In this document: positions 17,739 through 26,725 of the stretch, piece by piece
How the letters are laid out: each line of letters opens with the position of its first letter
Numbering within the stretch: the stretch's first letter is position 1
NCBI GenBank assembly: GCA_051001135.1
Contig: JBPCNO010000007.1
Coordinates: forward strand, 1 to 64,000
Origin: CAWHMN01 sp051001135
Lineage (GTDB): Bacteria; Acidobacteriota; Terriglobia; Terriglobales; Acidobacteriaceae
Length of the DNA: 64,000 bases
Direction: 5' to 3'
Position numbers and translations under genes: made by a program
Notes under the pieces: generated by a model
Seen by the model: only the letters and a program-made list of their open reading frames with translations
What the model was told of the DNA's origin: nothing
The model's database searches: none

Positions 17739-20588
17739 ATGGAAGCTACCGCCAGACCCGTCCGAATGCTGCGCTTCGGTGTCTTTGAAGTGGATATGCA
17801 AGCGTGCGAGTTGCGTAAACATGGGACACGCATCCGGCTTCAGGATCAGCCATTTCAAATTCTGCTGATCCTGCTGGAGCGGCCCGGTGAACTGGTGAGC
17901 CGGGAGGAGGTTCGCCGCAGACTCTGGACGGCCGATACCTTCGTAGATTTCGATCACAACCTGAACAAGGCGATGACCAAGCTTCGCTCCGCCCTGGGCG
18001 ATTGCGCGGACAATCCGCGTTTCATCGAGACGCTGCACCGCAAGGGATACCGCTTCATTGCTCCTGTGAGCTGGCCGGCCGATACTGCGGCAGCGCCGAC
18101 GCATGGGGGCTCGCTGGCTCTGGTTCCACCGGTCAGCATTCCATCGGTCGGGGTTCCATCGATCGGGGTTCCATCGGTCGGGGTTCCATCGATCGTGGTT
18201 CCATCCGAAGCGATGCCATCCGGAATGGCGCCATCCGGGACGGGGCCGGGGCATGAAGCTTCGGCACCCCTGCATGAAGTGCTTTCGAACCGCCCGCTCC
18301 GGCCACAGGCACGGTGGGCTATCGCGTTGGTGGCCATCATTCTGGCGTGCTCAGGAGCGCTCGTTTACCCGCATCTGCGTACGGCGCGAGGCAACGCGCC
18401 CGAATTCAACACGCCCGGTTCCATCACCCCGCGCCGCTCGGTCGCCGTCCTCGGTTTCAAGAACCTCTCCGGCAGAGCGGAGGAAGCGTGGCTATCCACG
18501 GCACTCTCGGATTGGCTGACCACCGATCTTTCGTCCGGAGATCAACTGCGCACGGTTTCCACGGAAGATGTGGCGCGCATGGAGAGTGAGCTGCCGCTGC
18601 CCGAAATCGACAGCCTGGAGAAAAGCGGCCTGGGCAGGATCGGCAGAGATCTCAACACGGATTATGTGGTGGTGGGCGCCTATGCCGTAATCGGCAGCGG
18701 CTCGGAGGGCCAGATTCGTCTCGATCTCCGGCTGCAGGATACGCGTACGGGCGAGACCGTGACCGCGGTTTCGGAGACCGGCACTGAGTCGCACCTCTTC
18801 AACCTGGTGTCGCGAGCGGGAGAGCGGCTGCGGGCGGGGTTGGGAATCCAGGGCGTGACGCGCGAGGAGGCAGCCGAGGTCGCGGTTGCGCTCCCGGCGA
18901 ACCACGATGCAGCCCGCCTCTATTCGGAAGGGCTGGAGAAGCTGCGTGTTTTTGATGCGCTGGGCGGCCGCGATCTTCTGCAACAAGCGATTGCGATCGA
19001 TCCCAAGTATTCGCTGTCTCACGCTGCTCTTGCCACTGCATGGGCGGAGCTCGGCTACGACGAAAGGGCCGGGCTCGAAGCGAAAGAGGCGTTCAATCTA
19101 TCCTCCAACCTGCCCCGGCCGGAGCGCCTGCTGGTGGAAGGACGCTATGACGAGATCTCCCGGCACTGGGACAGCGCCATCAATATCTATCGTGCTCTGT
19201 TCGAGTTCTTTCCGGACAGCCTGGACTACGGACTCGCGCTGGCCGACGCTGAGGTGAACGGCGGCAAAGGAACGGAAGCGCTGGCCACCGTCGAGGCATT
19301 GCGTCAATTGCCGTCACCTCTCAGTGACGACCCTCGCCTGGATTTGGCCGACGATCGCGCGGCAGAGTCGCTGGGCGATTTCCGGCGCGACCTCCGCTCG
19401 GCAATGAAGGCCAGCGAAAAGGCGCGGGCCACCGGAGCATCCTTGCTGCTGGCTCAGGCACTGGCCGATGAGTGCTGGGCCTTCAACAACCTCGGTGAAC
19501 CGGACGAGGCAGTCGAAGCGGCCGAAGCGTCAAAGCGACTCTTTGCAGCTACCGGGGACCGCAGAGGAGTCGGTCTGGCAACCAACACCATGGGCATCAC
19601 GCTTGAAAACAAAGGCGACGCTGCCGGCGCAAAACAGATGTACGAAGGCGGCTTGTCCATTTACCGGAAGATCGGCAACAAGCTTGGCGTTGCCAGCGAT
19701 CTGGATAATCTGGGCGATGTATTGATGGCGCTCGGCGACCTGAACGGTTCGAGACGGAGTTATGACGAATCCCTGGCCACGTATCGCGAGATAGGGCATG
19801 AAGACGGAGTGGCGCTGGCGAAAGGCGGCCTGGGAATTGTGCTGCTCGCCATGGGCGATCACCAAGAAGCGAAGAAGGACCTGGAGGAATCACTCGACGC
19901 ATGTTTTCGTCTGGGGGACAAGAGCAAGGCGGCCTTCGATTTGGCGGGACTGGGAAAAACGCTTCGCGCGGAGGGAGACGTGGACGGCGCGCGGAGGTAC
20001 GACGCGCGGGCGCTGGCCATGTTCGAGGAGATCGGCGACCGGTCCAGCGCCGCCCGTAGCCAGCTTGCGATGGCGGAACTGCTCATCGACGAAGGCAATG
20101 CCAGGCCAGCGGTGAAGCAGGTGCGCCAGGCAGCCGACGAGTTCAGGAAGGAGAAGGCGGCAGACAGCGAGGCCATTGCGGACGCAATGCTGGCTCGCGC
20201 CCTGCTGGCGGAGGGGAGATCCGGCGATGCCCGGAACGCTATTCGGGAGGCGGATTCCGCCTTGACCAAGAGCGATCGCCATGATGCGAAACTGCTGGTG
20301 GCCATCACCTCGGCCCAGGTGCGCGCAGCCTCGGGCGATCGGGCCGATGAGACGCAGGCCGCGAGCATGATGGAGCGCGTCCTTTCGGAATCCCGGCGAT
20401 CGGGATTCGTGACCTACGAGTTTGAAGCCCGGCTGGCGCTTGCAGCGCTAGAGATGCGCTCCGGAAGCAACTCAACGGCGCGCGCTCGTCTTCAGGAGTT
20501 GCAAAAAGAGGCGGATGCAAGGGGCTTTGGACGCATCGCTCGCGAAGCCGGCTCTTTGCAGAGAATCAGTGTGGCGGAGTTGAAGTAG
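17739..20588 (+). CDS. Membrane-bound winged-helix regulator with TPR sensor domain
   Basis: The 949-residue protein begins with an OmpR/PhoB-type winged helix (residues 10-110: LRFGVFEVDMQACELRKHG, LLERPGELVSREEVRRRLW, wing RFIETLHRKGYRFIAPV). A Pro/Ser/Gly/Val-rich linker with pentapeptide repeats follows (131-168), then one TM helix (about 193-212), an N-terminal periplasmic-type domain with RSVAVLGFKNLSG and a long TPR array (about 420-900). The layout resembles CadC-like one-component regulators and is common in Acidobacteriota. The ATG at 17739 gives the usual family N-terminus; an in-frame GTG at 17658 is possible. It probably responds to an extracytoplasmic signal; its targets are unknown. 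The next genes downstream are the small peptide and seven-TM protein, 209 bp away. Confidence 0.88.
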   Translation: MEATARPVRMLRFGVFEVDMQACELRKHGTRIRLQDQPFQILLILLERPGELVSREEVRRRLWTADTFVDFDHNLNKAMTKLRSALGDCADNPRFIETLHRKGYRFIAPVSWPADTAAAPTHGGSLALVPPVSIPSVGVPSIGVPSVGVPSIVVPSEAMPSGMAPSGTGPGHEASAPLHEVLSNRPLRPQARWAIALVAIILACSGALVYPHLRTARGNAPEFNTPGSITPRRSVAVLGFKNLSGRAEEAWLSTALSDWLTTDLSSGDQLRTVSTEDVARMESELPLPEIDSLEKSGLGRIGRDLNTDYVVVGAYAVIGSGSEGQIRLDLRLQDTRTGETVTAVSETGTESHLFNLVSRAGERLRAGLGIQGVTREEAAEVAVALPANHDAARLYSEGLEKLRVFDALGGRDLLQQAIAIDPKYSLSHAALATAWAELGYDERAGLEAKEAFNLSSNLPRPERLLVEGRYDEISRHWDSAINIYRALFEFFPDSLDYGLALADAEVNGGKGTEALATVEALRQLPSPLSDDPRLDLADDRAAESLGDFRRDLRSAMKASEKARATGASLLLAQALADECWAFNNLGEPDEAVEAAEASKRLFAATGDRRGVGLATNTMGITLENKGDAAGAKQMYEGGLSIYRKIGNKLGVASDLDNLGDVLMALGDLNGSRRSYDESLATYREIGHEDGVALAKGGLGIVLLAMGDHQEAKKDLEESLDACFRLGDKSKAAFDLAGLGKTLRAEGDVDGARRYDARALAMFEEIGDRSSAARSQLAMAELLIDEGNARPAVKQVRQAADEFRKEKAADSEAIADAMLARALLAEGRSGDARNAIREADSALTKSDRHDAKLLVAITSAQVRAASGDRADETQAASMMERVLSESRRSGFVTYEFEARLALAALEMRSGSNSTARARLQELQKEADARGFGRIAREAGSLQRISVAELK
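18131..18235 (+). repeat. Seven 15-bp tandem units inside the regulator linker
   Basis: Seven consecutive units, each ending in CCATC, with consensus GRTCGGGGTTCCATC in the middle four (18146, 18161, 18176, 18191). They are in frame and encode a PS-x-x-V pentapeptide series between the DNA-binding domain and the TM helix. Copy number could change linker length without a frameshift. Confidence 0.9.
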
Positions 20589-20797
20589 TCGCGCAACCTG
20601 GAAGCCGCCGTACATCTGGGCTTGACGCCGGTCCGGTGCGCCATCTGGAGCGGCAGGGCAGTTGATTCCACCGTTTTCCGGCTTTGTTTGCAGACACTTA
20701 AGGGGGAACTACAACGAAGGATGTATTTCAATCTTCCGGTGGGGGGACTATGTTTTTGACGATGTAAGAATAGGTCGAGTGTCTCGACGGAGAGTCC

Positions 20798-20971
20798 ATG
20801 AAAAACCTTGTTCGCCTATTACTGGTTCCTGCCTTCATCGTCGTAGCGCAGATTGCCCTAGCTGCCGGTCCCGCCGACCCGCAACCCCAGCAGCCGCTCC
20901 CACCCATTCTGCAACCGGGCCCGGGGCCTAGCGGCCCAGTAGACCCGACTCCGGTTCAGCCTCCGCGTTAG
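20798..20971 (+). CDS. Small exported proline-rich peptide (57 aa)
   Basis: A short gene with an ATG at 20798, GGAGA five bases upstream, and a TAG at 20969. The protein is a textbook signal peptide (MKNLVRLLLVPAFIVVAQIA with cleavage near ALA-AG) followed by about 34 residues that are nearly half proline: PQPQQPLPPILQPGPGPSGP and a tail ending QPPR. No Cys is present and no lipobox. The downstream seven-TM gene starts only 13 bp after the stop, so the two should be co-transcribed. I know of no named family. A similar arrangement, with a different Pro-rich peptide, precedes a homologous seven-TM gene at 46570. Confidence 0.75.
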   Translation: MKNLVRLLLVPAFIVVAQIALAAGPADPQPQQPLPPILQPGPGPSGPVDPTPVQPPR

Positions 20972-20984
20972 CCAGGACAAACGT

Positions 20985-21704
20985 ATGAACATGGAAGTGT
21001 CGGATTACCTCCTATGGCTGACCGGGTTCATTCTGAACCTGGGCCTACTCTGTGTTCTGCTGCACAAGCGGCGGTTCCGGAAACTTCCCTGGTTCACGCT
21101 GCTGATCGCCCAGGATGCAGCGCAGACGATCGTGCTCTTCTGCGTGCAGAAATACCCGACGGTCAACTTCTACACCTACTGGAGCTTCGAGGCACTGGAC
21201 GCCCTGTTGCGTCTGCTCGTGCTCTATGAGGTGGCAGACCTTCTGCTTGCGCAATTCGAATTGAGCGTCACGCACCTGCTGCGGCGATACTGGAGCTTCT
21301 TCGTGGGGCTGCTGGCGATGATCGTTGGAATCGTTTGGTTCACGCCCTCAAGCCCCTATCTACCGGTCAGCGTCGCGCTGCGCATCGGCCAGGTCTCCTC
21401 CATCTGCGTCGGTGGCGCAACTTCCCTACTAGTGGTGGTGACGTTTTTCTTCGGTCTCCGCTTCCGCGTACACGCCCAGGCGGTGGTTTACGGGCTGGCC
21501 CTCTATATGTTCGGCAAGCTGTGGGCACATACCATGCTGCTGCTCCTGGGCGGCGACCTCCAGTCGTGGTCCGCTCTGGAGATAGGACTTAAGCCGGTCT
21601 ATCATATGACCCTGCTGATCTGGATCGCATGTCTATGGTCGGAGGAGCCTGAGGTGAAGCTGACACCCGAGATGCAGCGACTGATGCGGTTAGAGGCTGC
21701 CTAG
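20985..21704 (+). CDS. Seven-TM integral membrane protein of unknown function (paralogue A)
   Basis: A 239-residue protein with about seven hydrophobic helices and short loops. The first helix contains LLWLTGFILNLGLLCVLL followed by the basic KRRFRK and PWFTLL; the third region has ALDALLRLLVLYEVADLLL. The C-terminus after the last TM reads CLWSEEPEVKLTPEMQRLM. The same landmarks (LLW-TGF-NL, LLVL-E, then E-P-TP-M-R) occur in the protein at 46570, so the two are homologous. AGGA is seven bases before the ATG. It follows the small Pro-rich exported peptide by 13 bp. No catalytic motif is evident; a receptor or transporter role is speculation. Confidence 0.85.
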   Translation: MNMEVSDYLLWLTGFILNLGLLCVLLHKRRFRKLPWFTLLIAQDAAQTIVLFCVQKYPTVNFYTYWSFEALDALLRLLVLYEVADLLLAQFELSVTHLLRRYWSFFVGLLAMIVGIVWFTPSSPYLPVSVALRIGQVSSICVGGATSLLVVVTFFFGLRFRVHAQAVVYGLALYMFGKLWAHTMLLLLGGDLQSWSALEIGLKPVYHMTLLIWIACLWSEEPEVKLTPEMQRLMRLEAA

Positions 21705-22219
21705 CGGACATCTCCTTTTTGGGGCGGAGATCGCACATTTCCCTACGCGATGCCGTTGATCGACATAACAAGGAAAAATGCGGCGCGTCACTCTGGATCT
21801 TCCTCACTATGCTACCGGAGTAGCCATCGCCCACTTTTGTGCAGAGTCCGCTGCTTTGGAGACCGCTCCTTAGCGTCTGCCCAAGGACCCGTCAAGCAAT
21901 AGAGGTCAAAGGTAAGCGTCGCAGATGTTTGTAGAACGTTTTGCGGCTGATGCGGTCGGCATGGGAAAGCGTCAATTGAGGCCGGTCGCATTCGAGAGAT
22001 GGTCGAGTTTCGGGAAAACGGCGCCTTGGTTGTCTTCGCACCTCCCCCAAAAGCCGCAATCGACCTTTGTGCGCCTGCCCAGTGGTTCTCCACGGACATC
22101 AACTTGGATTGATTGCATCCGTGGGAAAGAACTGCTGGTGCGCGAAGAGATGTTGCGGATGAGTCTCCTGGAAGTATCCGCTCCCGATTTCGTTGCTTGA
22201 AATTTGTGCCGCAATAGCC
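21705..22219. other. Intergenic stretch without a recognised gene
   Basis: About 515 bp. Overlapping short frames (21925-22200 plus; 21812-22102 and 21972-22232 minus) lack ribosome sites and family features. It may include decayed sequence, because a gene relic begins immediately after it. Confidence 0.35.
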
Positions 22220-22479
22220 AGGACGGGATCACGGCTGCGGTGCGGCGGACTTACTAACTCATCCGCTGCGCTACACTAACAATCTCACTGGTACAAAATA
22301 TCGGGCACACCATGCCGGTGTGGCGTCGATCGCCTACCCGGCAGGCTACCGGGTGTCAGGTGTCATGACATTCCTGCTCACGAGTAGCGGCGCCGTGTAC
22401 GAGAAAAATCTTGGACCACAAACAGCAACACTGCATCTTCAAACAGAGCCGACTAGAGATTGGGTTCCGGTGCAATAAG
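22220..22479 (+). pseudogene. C-terminal relic of a DUF2950-like gene
   Basis: One frame is open from after a TAG near 22217 to TAA at 22477-22479 without a convincing start. Its last 50 codons read GVASIAYPAGYRVSGVMTFL, then VYEKNLGPQTA and finally DWVPVQ, which matches the usual end of DUF2950 proteins (AYPA-Y-SGVMTF, G-VYEKDLGP-T, W-PV). The N-terminal two thirds of the family are absent upstream, so this looks like a truncated remnant rather than a working gene. DUF2950 genes are frequent in Acidobacteriota. Identification is by motif memory only. Confidence 0.55.
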
Positions 22480-22495
22480 GCTCCATTCGGCAGCC

Positions 22496-23980
22496 ATGAG
22501 CATGAGAACCGTACATATCGTTTTCAGCGCGTTTGCTCTCCTCAGTGCGGCTCCCGGCCAGCGCACAGGCCAGCGCACTGTTGTTGCTGACCCTCCCGAG
22601 GTGCGCGGCCCATTTATTCTGACCGCCGCCTATGACGCTGAGAGTGGGCACAATGCCTTCTTTTTTGCCGGCAGAGCTGTCCGCCCAACGATTCGTACTC
22701 TGCCCGGTGACCTGATCAACGTCCGCTATGTAAATAATCTTCCCGTCCATTCAAGTGAACAATGTGCGCTTGGGCCGTGTGCAAACGGCAGCAACTTGCA
22801 TTTCCACGGCCTGCATGTTTCGCCCGAAAAACCGCAGGACGACGTGTTAACAATGATGTCCACCCCTGGGCAGACACTCCATTACCGTGTTGAAATACCG
22901 GCCTACGCCGCCCCAGGCCTCTACTGGTATCACACGCATCCGCACGGCGAAAGCACCCGTCAGGCTCTCGATGGCATGTCTGGAGCCATCGTCATTGATG
23001 GAATTGACCGCTACTATCCAGAACTGCGGCAGATGCGCGAGCGCGTGCTTGTCCTCCGCGAACGCAGCATAGAAAACGAGAGCAGCGAGTCTCGCAAGGA
23101 ACTCTTGCGAGTCGTCGGTGTTCCCGCTGAGCGGTGTGGAACATCCACCGAACAGCGGCCTGAGCGGATATTTACCCTGAATGGCGAAATGCGACCGCAG
23201 ATTCCGATCAATCCAGGCGAGCGACAGTTCTGGCGGATCGTGAACGCCTCTCCGGATCGTTACGTGGATCTTCAACTAGGCGGGCAGCAACTGGAAGTTG
23301 TCGCGCTCGACGGCATGCCACTCTCCTACCATGACCAAACCCGTCGTACGCTTAAGCTCGACCACATTCTGCTTGCGGCTGGCGGTCGAGTTGAAGCGAT
23401 GGTCACTGGTCCGCCGGCGGGAACGCGCTCGACGCTGAGCACGCGGTGTATCGATACCGGTCCTGATGGCGATCCCAGTCCCTCGATGGTCATCGCTGAT
23501 GTTGTAACGCATGTGCCCGCCGATTCATCTTCGCACAGCGTTCCAACGACGGCAGGCGCTCCGGTATATCAGGTATTCCCCCGTCCTCAGTTGGAGCGGC
23601 TGGAGGCGGCCGTGCCCGATTTCACCGTGGTGCTTACCGAAGACAAAAATGGGTTCTACATCAATGGCAAGAAATTCTCGATGGACTCCGCCCCGATTCT
23701 GAACGTGCGAATCGGATCGTTGCATCATTGGAAGATCGTGAACTCCACGCGCGAGCTGCATCCTTTTCACATCCATCAGGTGCACTTCCTCGCCTACGGC
23801 GTCAACGGGGTTCGACAGGATACGCCCGAATGGCTCGATACCGTCAATGTTCCCTACAACGGCACCGTGGATTTGGGCATGGACTTTACCGAACCGATAA
23901 TCCGCGGAATGTCCGTTTTCCACTGCCATCTCCTAAACCACGAAGACAAAGGCATGATGGCCAAGATTCTATTTAAATGA
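22496..23980 (+). CDS. Multicopper oxidase
   Basis: A 494-residue exported cupredoxin-type oxidase. All four copper-binding segments are visible: LHFHGLH, YWYHTHPHG, HPFHIHQVHF and FHCHLLNHEDKGMM (the type-1/T2-T3 cluster with Cys and axial Met). The signal peptide is MSMRTVHIVFSAFALLSAAPG. Such enzymes oxidise phenols or metal ions such as Cu(I) or Mn(II) with reduction of oxygen to water; the substrate is not determined. No Met-rich insert like that of CueO was seen. The start at 22496 gives the cleanest signal peptide, but no strong ribosome site is present. It appears monocistronic, just after a gene relic. Confidence 0.9.
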   Translation: MSMRTVHIVFSAFALLSAAPGQRTGQRTVVADPPEVRGPFILTAAYDAESGHNAFFFAGRAVRPTIRTLPGDLINVRYVNNLPVHSSEQCALGPCANGSNLHFHGLHVSPEKPQDDVLTMMSTPGQTLHYRVEIPAYAAPGLYWYHTHPHGESTRQALDGMSGAIVIDGIDRYYPELRQMRERVLVLRERSIENESSESRKELLRVVGVPAERCGTSTEQRPERIFTLNGEMRPQIPINPGERQFWRIVNASPDRYVDLQLGGQQLEVVALDGMPLSYHDQTRRTLKLDHILLAAGGRVEAMVTGPPAGTRSTLSTRCIDTGPDGDPSPSMVIADVVTHVPADSSSHSVPTTAGAPVYQVFPRPQLERLEAAVPDFTVVLTEDKNGFYINGKKFSMDSAPILNVRIGSLHHWKIVNSTRELHPFHIHQVHFLAYGVNGVRQDTPEWLDTVNVPYNGTVDLGMDFTEPIIRGMSVFHCHLLNHEDKGMMAKILFK

Positions 23981-24262
23981 GTAGCAACTCCTCCGCAATT
24001 GTCGTCTCGTGGATCCGACGAATTGCCCTTGAGTTATAAACGGCCAGTAAGTGCGAACTTCCGCTCCCGATCGCGAACGAGCCTCGTAAAAAGCTCAGAA
24101 CATTGCCATGCCGCTTTTTTTGATGACGATTATGAACGAGAATAGGGGTAAACTGCCAATTGGCTTGTCCTTCACCCACACCGTTTTCATCTCTCGGGCG
24201 AACAGAAACCTTGTTATACCAGAGGATATTGTTCCGAGTGGTTTGCATTTAGGGGAGATTCT

Positions 24263-25642
24263 GTGCGCGAAGACGTCATCCTCTTCATCGTAGGCACGCT
24301 GATTCTAGCTATCGGCTCGTCCGCGGTGATCGCCTATATTTTTCGATTGAGATATCGAGCGCGAGTCATACTGTGGTTCGGTCTCTTTGCAGGCCTCTAC
24401 GGCGCCGTCCTCATGGTTCGCAGTCCTATCTATCGAGCAGCCTTTGGGGAACCGGAAGAAGTGGTAGTTTTCGCCGAAAGAGTTCTCAGCCTAGGCACAA
24501 TTGTCCCTGGGCTTCTTCTCTTCGAAGAGTTTTACGGCAAGGGATGGCACTCTTCGATTCGGTGGTTGATCGGCATCTATTGTGTTATTGCTGTAGGGGC
24601 ATTCGGGTACATGGTCGTTCAACATCGGCCTGAACTGGTGCCTTCCCCCGGCATAGGGTTGGCGGTCTTCCTACCTATCGTACTGATCCTCGGCCGGATA
24701 TCTGGATATAGGCTGCCGCATCTGCCAAACAGGAGAGTGATGTTAGGCGGACTGCTCGCTTTCTTCGTAGCGTTTTCCGTTGACCATCTGCGAAACCGGG
24801 AGCTCGGCGCGTGGCACCCTGGCCTCGAGCCATACGGATTTCTCGTTTTGCTCATCTGTCTCGGCCACGCGGCAGCACAGAGAATACTCGCGGATGAAAA
24901 GCAACTCGCATCTCTTTCCGAGGAGATGCGTATTGCCACCGCGATTCAAACGTCAATTCTTCCTCATTCGATCCCCTCTACACAGAATGTCCGTATCGCC
25001 GTGAGGTATGCCCCGATGAATGCCGTGGCCGGGGATTTGTACGATTTTCCCAAAGTGCGGTCAGGGTGCCTTGGGATTCTAGTTGCCGATGTGATGGGAC
25101 ACGGCGTACCGGCAGCGCTGATTGCGTCCATGGTAAAAGTTGGGGTGTTGACTCAACCAGGCCGTGACGGGCGACCCGGCAATACGATCTGGGGGCTCAA
25201 TGCAATACTCTGCGAAGAGGCTCCCGGCCAGTTCGTCACCGCAGTGTATGTCTACCTGAATGCGTTGAGCAGAACAGGTTGCTACTCCGCCGCCGCACAT
25301 CCGCCTCCGTTGCTGTGGCGTCGAGAGCAACAAAGTTTGCTGAAACTTGACGCCACCGGTCTTCTGTTGGGAGTCCGGTCGAATGAGGTCTATTCCGATA
25401 GCCGGTTCACGTTCGAAGCGGGAGATCGGCTTCTGGTATATACGGATGGCCTGGTAGAGGCTGAAAACGCCAAGGGAGAGTCCTTTGGCGATGTTATGCT
25501 CTCCGAGCTCATTGAGGTCTGCCAGGATCTTGATGCCAGCGCATTTGCTCAAAGGGTCCAAGATGCCGTTCTCGCATGGTCCCGAACAGGACGTGCCGGC
25601 GGCCAAACTGACGACATAACGCTGATCGTGGTCGATCTATGA
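24263..25642 (+). CDS. Membrane-bound SpoIIE-type (PP2C) serine phosphatase
   Basis: A 459-residue protein. The N-terminal half has about six to seven TM helices (for example DVILFIVGTLILAIGSSAVI). The C-terminal half (about 215-459) is a PP2C/SpoIIE phosphatase: EEMRIATAIQTSILP, the metal-site MNAVAGDLYDF, GILVADVMGHGVPAALIASM, RLLVYTDGLVEAEN and final TDDITLIVVDL. These phosphatases act on phosphoserine of anti-sigma-factor antagonists or similar partners. The GTG at 24263 has AGGGGAGA directly upstream. No partner anti-sigma gene is adjacent. The membrane half probably senses an envelope or ligand signal, which is inference. Confidence 0.9.
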   Translation: MREDVILFIVGTLILAIGSSAVIAYIFRLRYRARVILWFGLFAGLYGAVLMVRSPIYRAAFGEPEEVVVFAERVLSLGTIVPGLLLFEEFYGKGWHSSIRWLIGIYCVIAVGAFGYMVVQHRPELVPSPGIGLAVFLPIVLILGRISGYRLPHLPNRRVMLGGLLAFFVAFSVDHLRNRELGAWHPGLEPYGFLVLLICLGHAAAQRILADEKQLASLSEEMRIATAIQTSILPHSIPSTQNVRIAVRYAPMNAVAGDLYDFPKVRSGCLGILVADVMGHGVPAALIASMVKVGVLTQPGRDGRPGNTIWGLNAILCEEAPGQFVTAVYVYLNALSRTGCYSAAAHPPPLLWRREQQSLLKLDATGLLLGVRSNEVYSDSRFTFEAGDRLLVYTDGLVEAENAKGESFGDVMLSELIEVCQDLDASAFAQRVQDAVLAWSRTGRAGGQTDDITLIVVDL

Positions 25643-25756
25643 GGCTAGAACAGAGGAGTCGCCTGCCTATAACACTACCGATCGCGCGAGATTCCGAGAA
25701 ACCATCTATTTGGCGCAGTCGACCGTAAGTGAGATTTCTAAGCTCTTTTGTTTTGT

Positions 25757-25834
25757 TGGCGTCCCCGACGGGATTCGAACCCGTGTTATCGCCGTGAAAG
25801 GGCGGTGTCCTAGGCCGGGCTAGACGACGGGGAC
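25757..25834 (-). tRNA. tRNA-Glu (anticodon TTC)
   Basis: On the minus strand the sequence starts GTCCCCGTCGTCTAG and folds into a cloverleaf: acceptor GTCCCCG pairs with CGGGGAC, the anticodon loop is CTTTCAC between CCGCC and GGCG, and the T arm is CGGGTTCGAATCCCG. The anticodon is TTC, giving glutamate. The terminal CCA is encoded (25759-25757). Confidence 0.96.
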
Positions 25835-26018
25835 GCTGCGCTCCGCTCGGCTGCGAGCGGAAGGGCTGGCGAGCGGGCGCTCGCACCTTCTGACTCTACC
25901 AAGCTGCCTGGGGGGTGTCAAAAGGAGCAGCAGCCGCTGCCCTCGTCGATGGTCGACACTTCTATGCCTTCCCGCTTGCACGTGCCATCCACCCGGATAC
26001 GCTATAAACGCTACAGAG

Positions 26019-26714
26019 ATGCGACGCTTCAAGTATCTGGATACGCTCACCATCGTCTTCGTCACGGTATTGCTGGTGTCCAACCTGGTTGGACAGAAGA
26101 TCTGCCGCGTGGGGCATCTGGAGTTGAGCGGCGCGGAGCTTCTCTTCCCTATCACCTATATCTTCGGAGATATCTTTACCGAGGTCTACGGCTACGCAGC
26201 CTCGCGGCGCGCCATCTGGCTGGGCTTCCTCGCGATGGCGCTGCTGTCGGTCTTCGGCGCGATCGCCGTCGCGTTGCCGCCGGCGCCGGACTGGCACCAC
26301 CAGCAGGCCTTCGCTGTCGTCTTCGGCCTGGTGCCGCGCTTTGCGGTGGCCAGTCTGGTGGCCTACTGGGCGGGCGAGTTCACCAACTCCTACACCATGG
26401 CGAAGATGAAGCTGCTGACTGGCGGCAAATGGCTGTGGACGCGGACACTCGGCTCCACCCTCACCGGCCAGGCTGTAGATACCACGCTGGTCATCCTGAT
26501 TGCGTTCTGGGGGCAATCGTGGGCCACCATCGGCACGGTCGTCGTGTCTTCCTATGTGGTGAAGGTGGTCTATGAAGCGCTGGCCACGCCGCTGACCTAT
26601 GCGGTGGTCTACGGGCTGAAGCGCTCCGAGCAGGTGGATGCCTTTGACGACCACGCCGACTTCAACCCCTTCCGCTTCGGCTGGCGCAAAGCTGCGCAGC
26701 CGGAGGAAGTATAA
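26019..26714 (+). CDS. yhhQ: Queuosine-precursor transporter, YhhQ family
   Basis: A 231-residue membrane protein of the YhhQ family, which imports 7-cyano/7-aminomethyl-deazaguanine for queuosine tRNA modification. Family motifs include LVSNLVGQKIC, LFPITYIFGDIFTEVYGY, EFTNSYTMAKMKLLTGGK, RTLGSTLTGQAVDT and the end KVVYEALATPLTYAVVYGLK. About six TM helices. No preQ1 riboswitch was recognised upstream. The next gene, an oxidoreductase, begins 11 bp after the stop, so the two form an operon. A tRNA-Glu gene lies divergently upstream; glutamate tRNA (TTC) is not itself a GUN queuosine tRNA, so the neighbourhood is likely coincidental. Confidence 0.92.
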   Translation: MRRFKYLDTLTIVFVTVLLVSNLVGQKICRVGHLELSGAELLFPITYIFGDIFTEVYGYAASRRAIWLGFLAMALLSVFGAIAVALPPAPDWHHQQAFAVVFGLVPRFAVASLVAYWAGEFTNSYTMAKMKLLTGGKWLWTRTLGSTLTGQAVDTTLVILIAFWGQSWATIGTVVVSSYVVKVVYEALATPLTYAVVYGLKRSEQVDAFDDHADFNPFRFGWRKAAQPEEV

Positions 26715-26725
26715 GGAGAGTTCGC

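Noticed and set aside
21925..22200. 91-codon plus-strand frame after the seven-TM gene
   Set aside because: No ribosome site, no recognisable features and overlapping frames on the other strand of similar length.
26019..26714. preQ1 riboswitch upstream of yhhQ
   Set aside because: No preQ1-I or II core motifs were seen in the 180 bp before the gene.
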